A stretch of DNA of 45,767 nucleotides from the NCBI GenBank assembly GCA_946541955.1, contig CAMNJZ010000008.1, positions 1 through 45,767 of the forward strand, in the 5' to 3' direction. The notes beneath the pieces are model-generated. The model saw only the letters and a list, made by a program, of their open reading frames with translations, was not told the DNA's origin and did not search any database. The position numbers and the translations under genes were made by a program. This document shows, one piece after another, positions 22,437 to 31,322 of the stretch (within the stretch, counting starts at the first letter, position 1; each line of letters opens with the position of its first letter). Origin of the DNA: an uncultured Lachnospiraceae bacterium (lineage in GTDB: Bacteria; Bacillota; Clostridia; Lachnospirales; Lachnospiraceae).

Positions 22437-24169
22437 TCAAGACAATTGCCGGGCAGATCAAGGAATTCACCCTGCCCTCCATTCTGACCCCTCTGTGTAT
22501 GATCGGAGAGGTCATCTGTGAAATGATCATACCGATCCTGATGGGGCAGATCGTTGACAATGGCATTCAGGCGGGAAATATGGAATTCATTATGACGACC
22601 GGCGCCAAGATGATCGTCATGGCCCTTCTGGGACTGGCTTTCGGCATCGGCGGCGGCTACTTCGGTTCCAAGGCCTCGGCCGGTCTGGCCAGAAATCTGC
22701 GGGAAGCCATGTTTGTCAGGATCCAGGATTTCTCCTTTGCCAACATCGATCATTTTTCCACCTCCGGCCTCGTGACCAGGCTGACCACCGATGTGACAAA
22801 TATACAGAATGCCTACCAGATGCTTCTGCGTATGGCCATGCGGTCTCCGATTTCCCTGATCACTGCCATGGTCATGAGCTTTGTGATCAGTCCCAGGATC
22901 GCCTCCATCTACCTGGCGGCAGTCATCTTTCTTTCCCTTGTGATGGCCTTTATTATGAGCCGGGCGACCCGTTATTTCAAACAGGTCTTTGAACGTTATG
23001 ACGACCTCAATGAGAGCGTACAGGAAAACGTCAGGGCGATCCGGGTCGTCAAGGCCTTCGTCCGGGAAGAATACGAGAAGACCAAGTTCACCCGGGCCGC
23101 CAAAAACATCTATGATATGTTCGTCAAGGCCGAAGGAAACATCGTCTTTATCTCCCCGGTCATGATGGGCACTGTCTATACCTGTATCATGCTGATTTCC
23201 TGGATCGGCGCCCACATGATCGTAGCCGGAAACCTTACCACCGGCAGTCTGATGACGCTTCTTACCTACTGCATGAACATCCTGATGAGCCTGATGATGC
23301 TCTCCATGATCTTCGTCATGATGACCATGAGCGCCGCCTCCGCAAGACGTATTTCGGAGGTCCTCAATGAGGTCCCCTCCCTGCAGAACCCGGCAGAGCC
23401 GGTCATAGAGGTCAAAGACGGCAGCATCGACTTTGACGATGTGGACTTCAGCTACAGGGAAGACGCCAGGGAAATGGTCCTGAAGGACATCAATCTGCAT
23501 ATAAAATCCGGCGAATCCATCGGCATCATCGGCGGCACCGGTTCCGCCAAGTCCTCCCTGGTCAATCTGATCAGCAGACTCTATGACGTGACCCAGGGAA
23601 GCCTGCGGGTCGGCGGCGTCGACGTCCGGGACTATGACATGGAGGTCCTGCGGGACCAGGTGTCTGTGGTCCTGCAGAAAAATGTCCTTTTCTCGGGAAC
23701 CATCTATGACAACCTGCGCTGGGGAAATCCGGACGCCACGGATGAGGAATGCCGGGAAGCCTGCAGGATGGCCTGCGCCGATGAATTCATCGACCGTATG
23801 CCGGATGGCTATGAGACCTATATCGAACAGGGCGGATCCAATGTATCCGGCGGCCAGAAGCAGAGACTCTGCATTGCCAGAGCCCTTCTGAAAAAGCCCA
23901 AAGTTCTGATCCTGGATGATTCCACCAGCGCCTGCGATACAGCCACCGACGCCAGGATCCATCATGCCTTTGATACCATGATCCCGGATACCACAAAGCT
24001 GATCATCGCCCAGAGAGTCGCCTCCGTGGAGCACTGCGACAGGATCCTGGTCATGGAGAACGGCCGGGTCGACGCCTTTGATACCCCCGAAAATCTGTTA
24101 AAGACCAATGCCATCTACCGGGAAGTCTATGAATCCCAGACAGGCGGCAACGGCGACTTCGATCATTAA
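22433..24169 (+). CDS. ABC exporter half-transporter, degenerate ATPase site
   Basis: A 578-residue fusion of a six-helix exporter membrane domain (about 1-310) and an ATPase domain (about 340-578). The ATPase domain shows the degenerate site of a heterodimeric exporter: Walker A is GGTGSAKSS (367-375, K373 kept), the Walker B catalytic Glu is replaced by D496 in LILDDS, and the switch histidine by Q527 in IIAQR. Its signature motif VSGGQ (471-475) is intact, so it completes the active site with the partner. Partner: the next gene, 18 bases downstream. Likely a multidrug or lipid exporter of the BmrCD/LmrCD type, controlled by the adjacent MarR protein. Confidence 0.93.
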   Translation: MIKTIAGQIKEFTLPSILTPLCMIGEVICEMIIPILMGQIVDNGIQAGNMEFIMTTGAKMIVMALLGLAFGIGGGYFGSKASAGLARNLREAMFVRIQDFSFANIDHFSTSGLVTRLTTDVTNIQNAYQMLLRMAMRSPISLITAMVMSFVISPRIASIYLAAVIFLSLVMAFIMSRATRYFKQVFERYDDLNESVQENVRAIRVVKAFVREEYEKTKFTRAAKNIYDMFVKAEGNIVFISPVMMGTVYTCIMLISWIGAHMIVAGNLTTGSLMTLLTYCMNILMSLMMLSMIFVMMTMSAASARRISEVLNEVPSLQNPAEPVIEVKDGSIDFDDVDFSYREDAREMVLKDINLHIKSGESIGIIGGTGSAKSSLVNLISRLYDVTQGSLRVGGVDVRDYDMEVLRDQVSVVLQKNVLFSGTIYDNLRWGNPDATDEECREACRMACADEFIDRMPDGYETYIEQGGSNVSGGQKQRLCIARALLKKPKVLILDDSTSACDTATDARIHHAFDTMIPDTTKLIIAQRVASVEHCDRILVMENGRVDAFDTPENLLKTNAIYREVYESQTGGNGDFDH

Positions 24170-24187
24170 GGAAAGGAGGAAGCGGCA

Positions 24188-26149
24188 ATGGCAGAAACAA
24201 GAAAAAAGACAGAAAGAAGATATAAATCTGCAAAGACGACCGGCGGCAGACGCGGCCAGCCCAGACCCAGAGTCCAGAACCCGGGCCTCCTTTTCAAAAG
24301 GATCATGTCCTATGTCTTTAAGTATTATAAGTTCCACTTTATCGGAGTCCTCGTATGCATCGTGGCTGCGGTCCTGGCCAATGTACAGGGGACAATGTTC
24401 ACCAGAACCCTGATCGACGCCTACATTACGCCCATGATGGGGCAGACGAATCCTGACTTCAGTCCCCTGGCTGCGGCCATCGGCCGGGTCGCCATCTTCT
24501 ATGGAATCGGCATCCTGGCTTCCTTTACCCAGCAGAAGCTGATGATCTATGTGGGGCAGGGAACCCTTTCCCATCTGAGAGTCGAGCTGTTCGACCACAT
24601 GGAAGACCTTCCCATCAAGTATTTTGATACCCACGCCCATGGCGATATCATGTCCATTTACACCAATGACATCGATACCCTGCGGCAGATGATCTCCCAG
24701 AGCATTCCCCAGCTCTTCAACTCGGTCATTACCGTCGTCAGCATCTTTTCCATGATGCTGGTGCTGAGCGTTCCCCTGACCCTGGTGACCATCGTCATGA
24801 TCGCGGTCATGCTTTTCTGCACCATGAAGGTCACGGGACTGTCCGGACGCAATTTCATTGCCCAGCAGAAGAATCTGGGCAGCGTCAACGGCTTCATCGA
24901 GGAAATGATGACCGGCCAGAAGGTCGTCAAGGTCTTCAACCATGAAAAAGCCAACATCGAAGAGTTCAAGGAGCTCAATGACGCTCTATTTGAAAGCGCC
25001 TTCAAGGCCAACGCCTTCTCCAACATTATCGGCCCGATCAACGCCCAGCTCTCCAATCTGAACTACGTGATCTGCGCCATCGTCGGCGGCGCCCTGGCTC
25101 TGAATACCTTTGCGGGCTTTACTGTAGGCGCCCTGGCCAGCTTTCTGACTTTCAACAAGAATATCGGCATGCCCATCAACCAGGTTTCCATGCAGTTCAA
25201 CTCCATCATCATGGCCCTGGCCGGCGGAGAGCGTATTTTCCGTCTGCTGGATGAAAAGCCGGAAGTGGATGAAGGCTATGTCACCCTGGTCAATGCAAAG
25301 TTCGTGGAGGACGAAGGAGAAGGCCATCTCGAGGAATCCGACGAATATACCGGCTGGTGGGCCTGGAAGCACTATCACAAGGCCACCGATACCACTGACT
25401 ATCGCCTCCTGGAGGGAGATGTCACCCTCAACGGCGTGGACTTTGGCTATACGGATGAGAAGATGGTCCTCCATGATATCTGGCTCCACGCCGAGCCCGG
25501 CATGAAGGTCGCCTTTGTCGGCTCCACCGGCGCCGGCAAGACCACGATCACCAATCTGATCAACCGCTTTTACGATATCCAGGACGGCAAGATCCGGATC
25601 GACGATATCAATGTCAACAAGATCAAAAAGAAGGATCTGCGTCAGTCCCTGGGCATGGTCCTTCAGGATACCCATCTCTTTACGGGAACCGTTATGGAGA
25701 ACATCCGCTACGGCAAGCTGGAGGCCACCGATGAAGAGGTCTACGCAGCCGCCAGACTGGCCAATGCGGACGGCTTTATCCGCCACCTGCCCCAGGGCTA
25801 TGAAACAAGGCTGACAGGAGACGGAGCCAATCTGTCCCAGGGCCAGAGGCAGCTTCTGGCCATCGCCAGGGCAGCCATCGCCAATCCCCCTGTTCTGATC
25901 CTGGATGAAGCTACCAGCTCCATCGATACCAGAACGGAGAAGATCGTGCAGGACGGCATGGATTCTCTGATGGCAGGCAGAACGACCTTTGTCATTGCCC
26001 ACAGACTGTCCACGGTCCGGAATTCGGATCTGATCGTTGTTCTGGAGCAGGGCCGGATCATCGAACAGGGCACCCATGATGAACTGATTGAAAAGCACGG
26101 CAAATATTATCAGCTCTATACCGGAGACCGGGAAGAGCAGCCTGCCTGA
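24188..26149 (+). CDS. ABC exporter half-transporter, catalytic ATPase site
   Basis: A 653-residue exporter half with a basic N-terminal tail of about 35 residues, six membrane segments and an ATPase domain that has a normal Walker A (GSTGAGKTT, K451), catalytic E574 in LILDEATSSID and H605 in IAHRLS. Its own signature is altered to LSQGQ, which faces the partner's degenerate site. A stretch of about 60 residues rich in Glu and aromatic residues (around 365-420, with YTGWWAWKHYHK) lies between membrane and ATPase domains, an insertion also seen in this exporter subgroup. GGAAAGGAGG lies before the ATG. Works as heterodimer with the preceding gene. Confidence 0.93.
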   Translation: MAETRKKTERRYKSAKTTGGRRGQPRPRVQNPGLLFKRIMSYVFKYYKFHFIGVLVCIVAAVLANVQGTMFTRTLIDAYITPMMGQTNPDFSPLAAAIGRVAIFYGIGILASFTQQKLMIYVGQGTLSHLRVELFDHMEDLPIKYFDTHAHGDIMSIYTNDIDTLRQMISQSIPQLFNSVITVVSIFSMMLVLSVPLTLVTIVMIAVMLFCTMKVTGLSGRNFIAQQKNLGSVNGFIEEMMTGQKVVKVFNHEKANIEEFKELNDALFESAFKANAFSNIIGPINAQLSNLNYVICAIVGGALALNTFAGFTVGALASFLTFNKNIGMPINQVSMQFNSIIMALAGGERIFRLLDEKPEVDEGYVTLVNAKFVEDEGEGHLEESDEYTGWWAWKHYHKATDTTDYRLLEGDVTLNGVDFGYTDEKMVLHDIWLHAEPGMKVAFVGSTGAGKTTITNLINRFYDIQDGKIRIDDINVNKIKKKDLRQSLGMVLQDTHLFTGTVMENIRYGKLEATDEEVYAAARLANADGFIRHLPQGYETRLTGDGANLSQGQRQLLAIARAAIANPPVLILDEATSSIDTRTEKIVQDGMDSLMAGRTTFVIAHRLSTVRNSDLIVVLEQGRIIEQGTHDELIEKHGKYYQLYTGDREEQPA

Positions 26150-26166
26150 TCCGGCGAGCTTAATCT

Positions 26167-26212
26167 GGGCAGGCGCGGAGGAGGAATCTTCCGCGCCTGC
26201 CCTATATTTTTT
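26167..26212 (+). terminator. Terminator of the marR-ABC operon
   Basis: GGGCAGGCGCGGA and TCCGCGCCTGCCC form a perfect 13-bp stem with a 10-base loop, followed by TATATTTTTT. Confidence 0.93.
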
Positions 26213-26223
26213 AAAAAAGACGA

Positions 26224-26252
26224 TTGACAAATTATATTGCACACAATATAAT
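26224..26252 (+). promoter_or_regulatory. Consensus promoter of the glutathione peroxidase gene
   Basis: TTGACA (26224-26229), exactly 17 bp, TATAAT (26247-26252): a perfect SigA promoter. Such a strong promoter covered by an operator suggests repression in normal growth. Confidence 0.93.
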
Positions 26253-26254
26253 TT
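26229..26254. promoter_or_regulatory. Perfect palindrome over the peroxidase promoter, candidate operator
   Basis: AAATTATATTG and CAATATAATTT are perfect 11-bp inverted repeats separated by CACA. The site fills the spacer and covers the whole -10 hexamer. The form is that of an OhrR/MarR-type or PerR-type repressor site; it is not a match to the AAATGTAGC palindrome before marR, so a different regulator is implied. Confidence 0.8.
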
Positions 26255-26318
26255 TAAACAACAAGAGGAACCAATATACCGATTACATAGAAACGATAAA
26301 GAACAGGGAGGTTTATCC

Positions 26319-26864
26319 ATGAGCATTTATGATTACACATTAATGGACCGCAAGGGCAATGAAGTTTCCATGAAGGATTACGAGGGCAAGGTCATGCTGA
26401 TCGTCAATACGGCGACAGGCTGCGGCTTTACCCCTCAGTACAAGGATCTGGAGGACCTGTATGAGAAATATCATGACCAGGGCCTGGAGATCATTGATGT
26501 GCCCTGCAACCAGTTCGCAGGCCAGACCCCCGGCACAGACGAGGAGATCCACGAATTCTGCACCCTCAAATACAAGACCCAGTTCCCGCAGTTCAAAAAA
26601 TCTGATGTCAACGGCGAGAATGCCCTTCCCCTTTACAAGTATCTCAAGAGCCAGCAGGGCTTCAAGGGCTTCGGCATGGGCCCCAAGGCTCTGGCCATGT
26701 CCGCCATGCTCAAGACGATCGATAAGGATTATAAGAACAATCCTGAGATCAAGTGGAACTTCACCAAGTTCCTGGTAGACAGGGAAGGAAATGTCGTAGA
26801 CCGCTTTGAGCCTACGGCTGATATGAAGAAGGCTGTGGAAGCAGCCGTTGCCAGGCTGATCTGA
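26319..26864 (+). CDS. Cys-type glutathione peroxidase (thioredoxin-dependent peroxidase)
   Basis: A 181-residue peroxidase of the GPx family that reduces hydrogen peroxide or organic peroxides. The catalytic tetrad is visible as C35 (NTATGCGFTPQ), Q69 (CNQFAGQTP), W146 and N147 (IKWNFTKFL). Cys replaces selenocysteine, and C81 in FCTLKYKTQFP is the likely resolving cysteine, so thioredoxin rather than glutathione is the probable reductant. The ATG follows CAGGGAGGT; the frame is open far upstream, into the ABC gene, but without a suitable start. Single-gene unit with operator-covered promoter and strong terminator. Confidence 0.95.
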   Translation: MSIYDYTLMDRKGNEVSMKDYEGKVMLIVNTATGCGFTPQYKDLEDLYEKYHDQGLEIIDVPCNQFAGQTPGTDEEIHEFCTLKYKTQFPQFKKSDVNGENALPLYKYLKSQQGFKGFGMGPKALAMSAMLKTIDKDYKNNPEIKWNFTKFLVDREGNVVDRFEPTADMKKAVEAAVARLI

Positions 26865-26880
26865 ATGATGTGAAGGCCGA

Positions 26881-26922
26881 TGCCGCCGCACCCGGGAAAA
26901 GGGGTGCGGCGGCATTATTATA
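26881..26922 (+). terminator. Terminator of the peroxidase gene
   Basis: TGCCGCCGCACCC and GGGTGCGGCGGCA form a perfect 13-bp stem with an 8-base loop, followed by TTATTATATTT. Confidence 0.92.
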
Positions 26923-26985
26923 TTTATGCATAATTGTAAAGTCTTCTTTAACAAAGTGAGGGGATGCTTTTTTAAATTTGCAGGG

Positions 26986-26991
26986 TATAAT
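26986..26991 (+). promoter_or_regulatory. Candidate -10 of the P-type ATPase gene
   Basis: A perfect TATAAT 41 bases before the start codon. The -35 region (GATGCT at 17 bp) is weak. Confidence 0.45.
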
Positions 26992-27032
26992 AATAGATTG
27001 GAAATATATCTATTGCGAAATGAGGTTTTGAA

Positions 27033-29447
27033 ATGGCAGGACTTACAAGCGAACAGGTCCGGGATCTGACAGCCCAGGGCCTAACCAATGAGCAGATCGA
27101 CCGCACTGCCAGAACGACCGGGGAAATAATCAAAGAAAACGTATTCACCTACTTCAACCTGATCTTTCTGATTCTGACAATCCTGCTGATCGCAGCAGGT
27201 GCCTTCAATTCTCTGACCTTTCTGCCCGTTATTATTGCCAATATGCTGATCGGTATCTTCCAGGAGCTCCATGCCAAAAAGGTCCTGGATCAGCTTTCTG
27301 TGCTCAGCCAGCCCGAAGCGGAAGTCATCCGGGACGGAAAGAGCGTCATGGTCCCCATCGGAGACCTGGTCCTGAATGACGTCGTGGTACTCAAAGGCGG
27401 CAACCAGGTCTGCGCGGACGCCGAGGTCATCATGGGCGAGGTATCAGTGAACGAATCGCTCCTGACCGGTGAAGCGGATGAGATCAACCATGTCAAGGGG
27501 GATACCCTGATGTCCGGGAGCTTTATCGTATCCGGTAAATGCTACGCCAGACTGACCCAGGTGGGCAGGGATTCCTATATTTCAAGGCTGATGGAAAAGG
27601 CCAGAAAGATGAAAAAGGGAGAGCAGTCCGAGATGGTCCGGTCCATCAACCGCATTGTCATAGCGGCCGGTATTGCCATCATTCCCATCGGCGTCACCCT
27701 TTTCCTGCAGGGATTTCTGATGAAGCATCTGTCCTTCTCTGAGAGTGTGACCTCCATGGTCGCCGCCGTGATCGGTATGATCCCGGAGGGACTCTATCTT
27801 CTGGTCTCCGTGACCCTGGCGACCGCCTCGGTCCGCCTGGCCAGGCGCAAGGTCATGCTCCATGATATGAAGAGCATTGAGACTCTGGCCCGCGTCGATG
27901 TCCTCTGTGTGGATAAGACCGGGACCGTAACGGACAACGATATGCTGGTGGCGGATGCCGTCCCGGCGGGAGAGATCTCCTCGGAGAAGCTGAATCTCTA
28001 CAAAACCCTGGTGGGATCCTATCTCAATGTCCTGCCCGACGACAATATCACCATGCGGGCCATGCGCCAGTATTTCAGGACCTTCGGCAACCGCCTGCCC
28101 CTGTCCACCATGCCCTTTTCCTCCAAGACCAAGTACAGCGCTGTGCAGTTCGCCGACGGGACCTACGTCCTGGGCGCTCCGGAATATGTTCTGGCCGCGG
28201 ATTATGACAAGTATCAGGAGACCGTCAACGGCTATGCCCAGAAGGGCCTCCGGGTCCTGGTCTTTGCCAGATATATGGGGGAAATGTTCGAAACGGAGGA
28301 TGAGAAAGACCTGCCTGATAAAAGGTCCTATCCTGTCCCGGAGAACGGACTGGGAGCCGCGAGAGTAGCGCCTCTTTTCTACATTCTTCTCCAGAATCCC
28401 CTGAGAGAAAATGCGGCAGAGACCTTTTCCTACTTTGTGGAACAGGGCGTGACCGTCAAGGTCATTTCAGGCGACAATCCTGTTACCGTGTCGGAGGTGG
28501 CCAAACAGGCAGGGATCCAGAATGCCGACCAGTACGTGGACGCCACCTGGCTTCGCAGTAAGGAGGACATTGCCGCAGCGGTCCGGAAATATACGGTCTT
28601 TGGCCGGGTCAAGCCGGAACAGAAGCAGATGATCGTCAAGGCGCTTCGCCAGGAAGGCCATACGGTAGCCATGACGGGAGACGGCGTCAATGACATTCTT
28701 GCCATGAAGAGCGCCGACTGCTCCATCGCCATGGCAGCCGGCTCGGATGCAGCCGTGCAGGCGGCCCAGGTGGTCCTTCTGGATTCGGATTTCTCCCACA
28801 TGCCGGATATCGTGGGGGCAGGCCGCCAGACCATCAATAACATCGAAAGATCGGCGACCCTCTTCCTTGTCAAGAACCTGTTTTCCCTGATGCTTTCGGT
28901 CTTTTCCATCATCAGTGTGGTGCCCTATCCCCTGCAGCCTTCCCAGATCTCTCTGATCAGTGCCTTTAATATCGGGATCCCGGCCTTCTTCCTGGCCCTG
29001 GAGCCCAACCGGAACCTGATCAGCGGACATTTCCTGAGCAAGGTCCTGCTCAGGGCCATGCCGGCAGCCCTTACGGATTTTCTGGCGATCGCGGCCCTGG
29101 TCATCTTTGGGAATACCTTTAAGGTGGAGGAAGTGGATATCTCCGTGGCGGCCACCATGCTGCTGGCCATCGTAGGCTTTATGATCCTGATCCGGATCAG
29201 TGCCCCGATGAACCGCTATCATACAGCCGTGATCACGGCCTGTGCCGTCGGTCTCCTTCTGACTGCTTATTTTTTCAATCACTTATTCAACCTTTCCTAC
29301 ATGTCCAGGGAGTGCGTCATGCTGTTTGTCCTCTTTGCCATCGCAACGGAGCCATGCATGCGTTACCTGTCAGCGCTGTTCGCGAAGATGGAAACGACAT
29401 TGGGAAAGCTGGAACGTAAACTGCTGAGGAGTTTTCAGGAATCATGA
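27033..29447 (+). CDS. P-type cation-transporting ATPase (CtpE-like)
   Basis: An 804-residue P-type ATPase with actuator motif TGEA (145-148), membrane motif MIPEGL (249-254), phosphorylation site D294 in DKTGT and hinge TGDGVND (548-554), and about ten membrane segments. The PEGL in the ion-binding helix and the short N-terminus without metal-binding domain place it near the P2/CtpE-like group, which is linked to Ca2+ transport in mycobacteria; the ion here is an inference. It starts about 11 bases after a weak GAGG site and overlaps the next gene, a lipid kinase, by ATGA, so the two are translated together. Confidence 0.93.
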   Translation: MAGLTSEQVRDLTAQGLTNEQIDRTARTTGEIIKENVFTYFNLIFLILTILLIAAGAFNSLTFLPVIIANMLIGIFQELHAKKVLDQLSVLSQPEAEVIRDGKSVMVPIGDLVLNDVVVLKGGNQVCADAEVIMGEVSVNESLLTGEADEINHVKGDTLMSGSFIVSGKCYARLTQVGRDSYISRLMEKARKMKKGEQSEMVRSINRIVIAAGIAIIPIGVTLFLQGFLMKHLSFSESVTSMVAAVIGMIPEGLYLLVSVTLATASVRLARRKVMLHDMKSIETLARVDVLCVDKTGTVTDNDMLVADAVPAGEISSEKLNLYKTLVGSYLNVLPDDNITMRAMRQYFRTFGNRLPLSTMPFSSKTKYSAVQFADGTYVLGAPEYVLAADYDKYQETVNGYAQKGLRVLVFARYMGEMFETEDEKDLPDKRSYPVPENGLGAARVAPLFYILLQNPLRENAAETFSYFVEQGVTVKVISGDNPVTVSEVAKQAGIQNADQYVDATWLRSKEDIAAAVRKYTVFGRVKPEQKQMIVKALRQEGHTVAMTGDGVNDILAMKSADCSIAMAAGSDAAVQAAQVVLLDSDFSHMPDIVGAGRQTINNIERSATLFLVKNLFSLMLSVFSIISVVPYPLQPSQISLISAFNIGIPAFFLALEPNRNLISGHFLSKVLLRAMPAALTDFLAIAALVIFGNTFKVEEVDISVAATMLLAIVGFMILIRISAPMNRYHTAVITACAVGLLLTAYFFNHLFNLSYMSRECVMLFVLFAIATEPCMRYLSALFAKMETTLGKLERKLLRSFQES

Positions 29448-30397
29448 ATACGAACAAGGTACTGCTGGTCATTAATCCCGTTGCAGGGAAATCCATGATC
29501 AAGGATAATCTGGTGGGGATTCTTCAGACTCTGACCGGGGCCGGCTTCAGAGTGGAATGCTATCCGACCCAGGGCCCTGGCGATGCAAGGAATCTGGTCC
29601 GGGACTGCCGGGAGGATTACGCCTTCATCTGCTGTGCAGGCGGAGACGGGACCCTGGACGAGGTGCTCTGCGGCATGATGGAAAACATGTATATGCCCAT
29701 TGTTCCCATTGGCTATATACCGGCTGGCACCACCAATGATTTTGCTTCTACGCTCCAGATCCCTACGGATATGCAGGAGGCGGCCAGAGTCATTGCTGCC
29801 GGAAACATCTTTGCCTGCGACGTGGGAAGATTCAATCAGGAGCAGTATTTTACCTATGTGGCGGCCTTTGGCCTCTTTACCGAGACCTCCTATGAAACGC
29901 CCCAGGAGTGGAAGAATGTTTTCGGGCATGCGGCCTATATCCTGCAGGGAGCCCTGTCCCTGGGCCGGATCCGGACCTGGCATGTCCATGTGAAGTCAGA
30001 CGACAGGGACATTACGGACGATATCGCAGTGGGCCTTGTGACCAACTCCAGATCCGTCGGCGGCTTCCCCAATCTGGCAGGGCCCGATGTGGATCTGACA
30101 GACGGGCAGTTTGAGGTCACCCTGATACGCCTGCCGTCCAGTCCCATGGAGCTGAACGACCTGATCACGGCGCTGACCAGCATGAACTTTGAAAATTCGG
30201 ATATGATCTATCATTTCACCACCAGGAACCTTCGGATCGAGTGCGATGAGCCCCTGAGCTGGACCCGGGACGGGGAATATGCCGGGGACCATACCGCCGT
30301 GGACATCGATGTCCTGGAGAAAAAGCTGAAGATCCTGGTCCCGTCTGCCGCCGGGACGACTCCTGCAGCCTCCCTGAAAACAGGGCAGGAGAGCTGA
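29444..30397 (+). CDS. Diacylglycerol/lipid kinase (YegS/DagK family)
   Basis: A 317-residue soluble lipid kinase. The nucleotide-binding motifs are NPVAGKSM at the N-terminus and GGDGTLDEV (G66-T70), followed by PAGTTNDFA; the C-terminal half has the beta-rich domain with WTRDGEYAGDH. It phosphorylates diacylglycerol or a related lipid at the membrane for lipid recycling. Its ATG lies inside the stop codon of the P-type ATPase gene. A terminator follows 46 bases after the stop. Confidence 0.92.
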   Translation: MNTNKVLLVINPVAGKSMIKDNLVGILQTLTGAGFRVECYPTQGPGDARNLVRDCREDYAFICCAGGDGTLDEVLCGMMENMYMPIVPIGYIPAGTTNDFASTLQIPTDMQEAARVIAAGNIFACDVGRFNQEQYFTYVAAFGLFTETSYETPQEWKNVFGHAAYILQGALSLGRIRTWHVHVKSDDRDITDDIAVGLVTNSRSVGGFPNLAGPDVDLTDGQFEVTLIRLPSSPMELNDLITALTSMNFENSDMIYHFTTRNLRIECDEPLSWTRDGEYAGDHTAVDIDVLEKKLKILVPSAAGTTPAASLKTGQES

Positions 30398-30442
30398 TCC
30401 TCCTTTGTCACAATATTTCCATGCCTGGGAAAATGACTGCAT

Positions 30443-30493
30443 TGACCTTTTCCGTCCTGTTTTTTAATATGACGGAGAAGGTCAGTTTTTTTA
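30443..30493 (+). terminator. Terminator of the ATPase-lipid kinase operon
   Basis: TGACCTTTTCCGTC and GACGGAGAAGGTCA form a 14-bp stem (one G-T pair) with a 14-base loop and a run of seven T. Confidence 0.88.
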
Positions 30494-30514
30494 TTTCTTT
30501 TAAAAGGAGACAAA

Positions 30515-31171
30515 ATGAAGCACGGAGCGATTTTTGACATGGACGGTCTGATGTTTGACACAGAGCGTATATTCAGAGAGTCATGGCTCATACTGGCGAA
30601 GGCCAAGTACCACCGGGAGCCCAGCATTCCCTTTACCCGGGCAGTGGCGGGAACGGCCGGGGATACCATGCGGGCGGTCATAGAAAGGTTCTATCCAGGC
30701 ATGGATGCAGACGCCTATATCGCCGACTGCTATGCCAGAGTGGAGAAGATCCTGGAAAAGGAAGTGCCTGTCAAGAAGGGCCTCTATGAGATCCTTTCCT
30801 ATCTGAAGGATCAGGGCTTCAAAATGGCCGTGGCCAGCGCCAGCAGCAGGGCCCTTGTGGAAAGAAATCTGAAAATGGCAGGCGTGGATTCCTGTTTTGA
30901 CATTGTCCTGTCCACCATGGGAGAGGGAATTCCCAGCAAACCGGCTCCCGATGTCTTTATAAGGGCTGCAGAGGCGCTGGGCCTTGATCCGAAGGACTGC
31001 TACTGCTTCGAAGACGGGATCAACGGCGTCCTGGCAGGCCTGCGGGCCGGCTGCAGGACTGTGATGGTGCCGGATACCATGGAGCCCACGAAGGAGGTCC
31101 TGGAGGGCGGCGCGGTGATCTGCAGGGACCTTCTGGAAGCCCGGGATGCCATCGCCCGGGGAGAAATTTAA
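30515..31171 (+). CDS. HAD-superfamily phosphatase, beta-phosphoglucomutase-like
   Basis: A 218-residue HAD hydrolase of the subfamily IA with helical cap. Motif I is FDMDGLMFD (D8 nucleophile, D10), motif II lies in VASASS, motif III has K in SKPAPDVF and motif IV is FEDGINGV. The substrate is a sugar phosphate or related small molecule by family; the placement before pgi hints at sugar phosphate metabolism but is not proof. AAAAGGAG precedes ATG. It stands between a terminator and the pgi promoter. Confidence 0.9.
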   Translation: MKHGAIFDMDGLMFDTERIFRESWLILAKAKYHREPSIPFTRAVAGTAGDTMRAVIERFYPGMDADAYIADCYARVEKILEKEVPVKKGLYEILSYLKDQGFKMAVASASSRALVERNLKMAGVDSCFDIVLSTMGEGIPSKPAPDVFIRAAEALGLDPKDCYCFEDGINGVLAGLRAGCRTVMVPDTMEPTKEVLEGGAVICRDLLEARDAIARGEI

Positions 31172-31234
31172 GAAAAAACGGACAGGGCCCGGAGGATTAT
31201 TTCTGCCTCCGCAGAGGATTGTACTTGTCTAATA

Positions 31235-31263
31235 TTGAAAAAAAACCATGTGTTTTGTATACT
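31235..31263 (+). promoter_or_regulatory. SigA-type promoter of pgi
   Basis: TTGAAA (31235-31240), 17-bp spacer, TATACT (31258-31263). The leader is about 50 bases. Confidence 0.8.
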
Positions 31264-31322
31264 GGTTTCAGCAGAAAATACCTGAAATTGGCAGCTTTTA
31301 CTTTTGCAAAGGAGGAAATATC

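Noticed and set aside
22082-24034. Very long open frame (about 650 codons) on the minus strand opposite the first ABC gene
   Set aside because: It lies exactly antisense to a well-supported ABC transporter, is rich in His, Gly and Asp from complementary codons, and has no ribosome binding site. It is a shadow of the codon bias.
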